In this document: positions 60,438 through 64,000 of the stretch, in pieces
Layout of the letters: every line of letters starts with the position of its first letter
How positions within the stretch are numbered: the stretch's first letter is position 1
From: Candidatus Methanoxibalbensis ujae
Lineage (GTDB): Archaea; Halobacteriota; Syntropharchaeia; Alkanophagales; Methanospirareceae
DNA: 64,000 nt
Assembly (NCBI GenBank): GCA_026134085.1
Contig: JAOQIN010000003.1
Span: forward strand, 31,335-95,334
Direction of reading: 5' to 3'
The notes under the pieces: model-generated
Databases searched by the model: none
Told to the model about the DNA's origin: nothing
Seen by the model: only the letters and a program-made list of their open reading frames with translations
Program-made: the position numbers and the translations under genes

Positions 60438-63400
60438 TCAATTGAAACCCTCCGCGTACACTGCATCAAGCCCCATCATTTTAGGACGGTGCCAGCTGCC
60501 GGGTTTTCGTATGCGTATGTATTGCACATTGTTTTCATCGCACATAAAATCATAGCGCTGCCATCTGAATGAATTGCATGTGACGCTGCCTATATTTGTC
60601 CATGTGACTCCATCTGAGGACACATCCACATACATCTTCGGACGGAATATCATCATCCTGCGCGCCCACACACTCACTTTATCACATTGTCGTATATTTT
60701 TGTCAAATTTTATAACTATTGTCGCATTTTCTAACATCAGTGCACCTGTTCCATCGGGTTCGCCGAGTGCTTCATGTGCAAATATCACATGTCTCCTGCG
60801 GATGACCTTGCTGCCATAGCTCTCAACATGCTCGGAGAGGACTGTCACGATCCTCTTTTCAGAGCGTACATAGTCTTTCCATGAGCCTTTGGCGGCATAA
60901 ATCGTGTAATTGCCCACGGTGCTGAATGAGAATGTTGCGTTTCCGCTTGCATCAGTGAAGTATGTGCAGTTGTCTGCATAGACTGATGCGTTCTCAACCG
61001 GCTCAAACTGTGCTGAGGTGTCGTTGTATGCTGTCACCGTGACCGTTATGTTTTCGCCCACATGCGTGACTGTGCGGTCAATCGTGATGTTGAGCGGTTT
61101 TGTCGTCCATGAGCCGTAATACCAGAGGACACTGTCTCCGTCGGAGAGTGTGTATTCCGATGCACCGGCCCACGGCATGATGAAGTTCACACGATACATC
61201 CAACCGTCATAGCCGGATGCAGCTTCTCCAGCAACTTCATAGACATAAAGTCCCCATGGATATGCGGACACTTTGTAACCGAAGCCGGCTGTCTTGTTTG
61301 CCTCGTCAAGTGCGCCGAGCGCTGTGGGCTCGTTCAGGTAATAGATCCCATCATCGGTGATTATTGTTGAGTTGCTGAATGTCAAAGTTCCTGTCCATAT
61401 CGTGTCATTCCTGCCCTCTATCCTCACACCCACAGTCACTGTTAGCTTCGGAAGCACCGTGACATCCTCAACAAGGGAGTTGTTTGTCTCGTTTATCTCC
61501 TCAACCTCATCGTGGACATCAACAGTCACATTCAGCGTGAAGTTCCCTTCTTCTGGCGGTGTCCACAGGAGTTTGACTGTGCGGTTCTCACCTGCCGGCA
61601 GCGAATCCACGCGCACGACATCAACAATAGTGCCGTCAACGGCGAGTGATACATTTAAACCGGAGGCATCTGAAGCGCCGATGTTTGCAACTGTCGCTTT
61701 TATCTCGTTGGTCACTTCTGCACGCAGACGTTCAGGTGTCTTCACGGACTCGACAGTGAGATCAGCCTTCGGAACGCTGCGAAATGCGTAGACGGTGCCG
61801 TTTCCAATTGTCAAAACAAACGAATCATCGCCAGCCACTGCGACAGCGGGAGATGCTCCACCCTCCGAGGAATTCCAGAGGACATTGCCCGTGAATGCAT
61901 CAAGCGCATAGATGCCCGCGTAATCAAACCACTCTCCCGGCTTTCCGACGAACACCTTTCCATCCGCAACAGCAACTGACTGTGTCCAGCCGCCTATGCC
62001 GAGCTCAACAGGTGTCTCCCATATCAGGTCTCCTGTGGTTGCGTTGAAGCAGTATGTCCTGATGTCGCTGTATCCCGTGCAGCCTCCTGCAACATACACA
62101 TTTCCGTATGCCACCGATGGCGTTGAGTCCGTTCGCATGATAGTCTGATGCCATATGACATCGCCTGTTGATGCGTTCAGCGCATAAAGGTCGCCGTCGC
62201 CGTAGAAGTTGTATGTGGTGACGAACACAATCTTGCAACCTCCGACATCAGCAACCGCAGGAGAGCCGCAGGTGTCAAGCGGAGTGGTCTGATGCCATAT
62301 CACCTCGCCGGTGCTCGCGTTCACGCAATAGATGTTTCCACCGGGATATATCCAGGTGGTCAGGTAGAACACCTTCAGCCCATCAACCTCCGCGTATGCA
62401 GGCGTCCCCTGTGCGTATGCGGTTCCCCATGAACCCGTGTTTGTCTCCTCAAATGTCCACAGCAGCTCACCGGTCTCTTCGTCCAGACAGTAATAATGGC
62501 GACCCTGCCAGTCATTCGTTATGACTTTTCCGTCCGCGATCACAGGACCTCCATTGCACGATGCCTCTTCCGTCGGATGGTGGAAGACCCATATGAGCTC
62601 GCCTGTTGATGCGTTGTAGCATCTCGTGTCCTTGCCAGTTGCGGTGAAAACCTTACCGTCATGATATGCGGGCGATGACCACGAACCCCACTCAGCGGGC
62701 ATAAGCGTCACATTCCAGAGCTCATCGCCCGTCTCAAGGTCAAAACAGTGAAGCTTCGTATCCTCCTCGCCACCGAATCCCGAAGGACCGCTGTATGCAA
62801 ACACCTTCCCGTCTGCGACTGCGACAGATGTGCTCGCGATCGCTCCTATGTTCTGTGACCACGCAATCTCAAACTCATCTCCCCCCATCTCAGCCGGTGA
62901 GAATCCGATGTGAGCCTCATCATAATGGAACTGCGCCCACTCATCCCGCTTTATTATGACTGAGGTTCTCGTGAGCATGTTGTTGGTCTCATCACTCTCT
63001 TCCACATCATCATTGACATCCGCATACGCACATATCACATACGCATCCGCCTCTGAAGGAGTCCATGAGAACTCAACTTCAGCACTCTCCCCCGCACTCA
63101 GCGATGAGATCGTCCGCACACCCACAACATCGCCATCCGTCATGAACGAAACATCAAACTCAGAAGCATCCGCTGAACCCGTGTTCTTCACCTCCACCGC
63201 ATACACGTTTTCCTCGTTCACATATCCCGCGGTCTTCAGCGCGATTTTCCTCACAGTAATGTCAGGCTTAGGCGTTTTCAGCACGATGTCGTGCGTGAAT
63301 CCTCCACTCTCCATGTGGTCCTCTGTGACCTCACGCGCTGTCTCATTTGCATTTGATGTTGAGGAGTCGCTTCCATTTATCAGAAGTGTGTCGTTCGCCC

Positions 63401-63725
63401 TCACATGCTCTGAGTCCGTAACCGCAATGTATAATGAGGAATCCGCAGATGTCCTCACAGCAATATCCTCAGATGTCCCGATATTTCTCACACTTACCGA
63501 TGGATTCAACACGGGAGTGCCGTTCTCATAGGTGACATTGCCCATGATGACGAACGATGTGGGTGGCATCTCCACCACAGCAGCATTAATCGCCAGCTGC
63601 TCCACCTCCCTATCCGCAGCACGCGGCGGCAGATTTGGCATACCCCCCAATGCCGATACAATCGGAGCACACATCACCGCCACACACATCAATGCAGCAA
63701 CAACTCCATGCACACCTCTTTTCAC
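60438..63725 (-). CDS. Large secreted PQQ-propeller/CARDB surface protein
   Basis: GTG 63725 is chosen because GGAGGTGAT stands 7 nt upstream, while TTG 63731 overlaps it; about 1095 residues. A signal peptide (VVAALMCVAVMCAPIVSALGG) is followed by a CARDB domain (about 155-255), an eight-bladed-type PQQ propeller with repeated AVADGKVF and LNASTGDVIWHQ units (about 280-660), a second CARDB (about 665-760), a DUF4430-like domain (NDTIWTGTL...WMYRVN...LWYYGSW), an Ig-like repeat and a C-terminal discoidin-like domain (VDVSSDGVTWTNIGSVTC). Likely a cell-surface or extracellular binding protein. Confidence 0.85.
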   Translation of the reverse strand: MKRGVHGVVAALMCVAVMCAPIVSALGGMPNLPPRAADREVEQLAINAAVVEMPPTSFVIMGNVTYENGTPVLNPSVSVRNIGTSEDIAVRTSADSSLYIAVTDSEHVRANDTLLINGSDSSTSNANETAREVTEDHMESGGFTHDIVLKTPKPDITVRKIALKTAGYVNEENVYAVEVKNTGSADASEFDVSFMTDGDVVGVRTISSLSAGESAEVEFSWTPSEADAYVICAYADVNDDVEESDETNNMLTRTSVIIKRDEWAQFHYDEAHIGFSPAEMGGDEFEIAWSQNIGAIASTSVAVADGKVFAYSGPSGFGGEEDTKLHCFDLETGDELWNVTLMPAEWGSWSSPAYHDGKVFTATGKDTRCYNASTGELIWVFHHPTEEASCNGGPVIADGKVITNDWQGRHYYCLDEETGELLWTFEETNTGSWGTAYAQGTPAYAEVDGLKVFYLTTWIYPGGNIYCVNASTGEVIWHQTTPLDTCGSPAVADVGGCKIVFVTTYNFYGDGDLYALNASTGDVIWHQTIMRTDSTPSVAYGNVYVAGGCTGYSDIRTYCFNATTGDLIWETPVELGIGGWTQSVAVADGKVFVGKPGEWFDYAGIYALDAFTGNVLWNSSEGGASPAVAVAGDDSFVLTIGNGTVYAFRSVPKADLTVESVKTPERLRAEVTNEIKATVANIGASDASGLNVSLAVDGTIVDVVRVDSLPAGENRTVKLLWTPPEEGNFTLNVTVDVHDEVEEINETNNSLVEDVTVLPKLTVTVGVRIEGRNDTIWTGTLTFSNSTIITDDGIYYLNEPTALGALDEANKTAGFGYKVSAYPWGLYVYEVAGEAASGYDGWMYRVNFIMPWAGASEYTLSDGDSVLWYYGSWTTKPLNITIDRTVTHVGENITVTVTAYNDTSAQFEPVENASVYADNCTYFTDASGNATFSFSTVGNYTIYAAKGSWKDYVRSEKRIVTVLSEHVESYGSKVIRRRHVIFAHEALGEPDGTGALMLENATIVIKFDKNIRQCDKVSVWARRMMIFRPKMYVDVSSDGVTWTNIGSVTCNSFRWQRYDFMCDENNVQYIRIRKPGSWHRPKMMGLDAVYAEGFN

Positions 63726-63730
63726 ATGCA

Positions 63731-63740
63731 ATCACCTCCT
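63731..63740 (-). promoter_or_regulatory. Full-length Shine-Dalgarno deciding the surface-protein start
   Basis: On the minus strand AAAGGAGGTGAT is complementary to nine bases of the archaeal 16S rRNA 3' end. Its spacing of 7 nt fits GTG 63725 and excludes the overlapping TTG. Confidence 0.75.
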
Positions 63741-63880
63741 TTCTCACCCTTACACATGCCACACGCTACCATCTCACAAGCTGCTCAACATTTCAACATT
63801 TCAACATGCCATTCAATCCCGGACACGGAAAAAAAAGGAAAAGAAAAAAAAGAAAAGAAAGAAGGGGGTCTGTCCGATCA

Positions 63881-64000
63881 CTAACAGCTTTCCGTCAGTG
63901 TGAAAGGCGTTTTAGCAGCGACAAAGTAGCCCACGCCTCGCTCCATCGTGTTGAAATCGTTGAACACCGATGGTGCACCCGGCACATACACCTCAAACTC
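63881..64000 (-). CDS. C-terminal end of another surface-type protein (partial)
   Basis: Reading from the window edge on the minus strand, 39 codons remain open to TAG at 63881, with VYVPGAPSVFNDFNTMERG and YFVAAKTPFTLTE. The sequence resembles the closing repeats of archaeal surface proteins that follow PKD or similar domains. The start is outside the window. It is upstream of the PQQ-propeller gene on the same strand; the 140 nt between them are A/G-rich. Confidence 0.6.
   Translation of the reverse strand, partial: EFEVYVPGAPSVFNDFNTMERGVGYFVAAKTPFTLTESC

Overview
The window looks like a piece of a euryarchaeal chromosome, most likely from a methanogen-related lineage such as ANME-1/Syntrophoarchaeia-like Halobacteriota. 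This placement is inferred from gene content and not proven. Archaeal markers from about 16.6 kb onward are SRP54 and SRP19, the RFC large subunit with a C-terminal PIP box, archaeal DnaG primase, archaeal adenylate kinase, Trm5, an EMC6-like protein, O-phosphoseryl-tRNA(Cys) synthetase (SepS, typical of methanogens and relatives), an intron-containing initiator tRNA, and TATA-box promoters.

Positions 1 to about 15.3 kb are different. Nearly all genes lie on the minus strand, as short units separated by imperfect palindromes 65-100 bp long. The palindromes have AAC/GTT outer boxes and share one orientation. They match the architecture of integron attC sites (on the minus strand RYYYAAC ... 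GTTRRRY). The outer box that starts each unit matches the box that ends the same unit better than it matches its partner in the same palindrome, which is what cassette recombination produces. I therefore read 1-15.3 kb as an integron-type gene cassette array in an archaeal contig. No integrase is visible. The end where attI/intI would be expected (about 15-16.5 kb) is a decayed gene-poor stretch. Cargo includes a CPBP protease fused to a methyltransferase, a candidate GxGD membrane protease, a TaqI-like restriction-modification pair, MBL hydrolase, an AlkA-like glycosylase, an MNT/HEPN pair (HEPN broken), small membrane proteins, and broken endonuclease III and EEP nuclease genes.

From 16.6 to 64 kb the content is chromosomal. 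16.6-22.3 kb: MBL UPF0173, UPF0145, a TIM-barrel protein, SRP54, a bacterial-type RuvC, EMC6-like protein and NadA. 22.6-31 kb: tRNA-iMet, ArsR-like regulators, RfcL, an ATP-grasp enzyme with a phosphatase-like partner, GH130, DnaJ and an ADP-ribosylglycohydrolase. 31-36 kb: HisC, the mannosyl-3-phosphoglycerate synthase/phosphatase pair (compatible-solute synthesis), a CitG-like protein and tRNA-Gln. 37-47 kb: CheR, TrmO, a NucleosideRec-type membrane protein, DnaG, a TtuA-like tRNA thiolase, a thioredoxin-fold protein, a UGM-like flavoprotein, SepS and AdkA. 48-60 kb: methyltransferase, a two-gene membrane module, GT2, radical SAM, a ThiI-like thiolase, an eight-cluster polyferredoxin, Trm5, two orphan response regulators, ArgD and SRP19. 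60.4-64 kb: a 1096-residue secreted PQQ-propeller/CARDB protein and the tail of another protein.

A second theme is pervasive short tandem duplication, both between genes and as in-frame low-complexity inserts inside otherwise conserved housekeeping enzymes (DnaG, Trm5, MpgP, CheR, polyferredoxin, RfcL and others).
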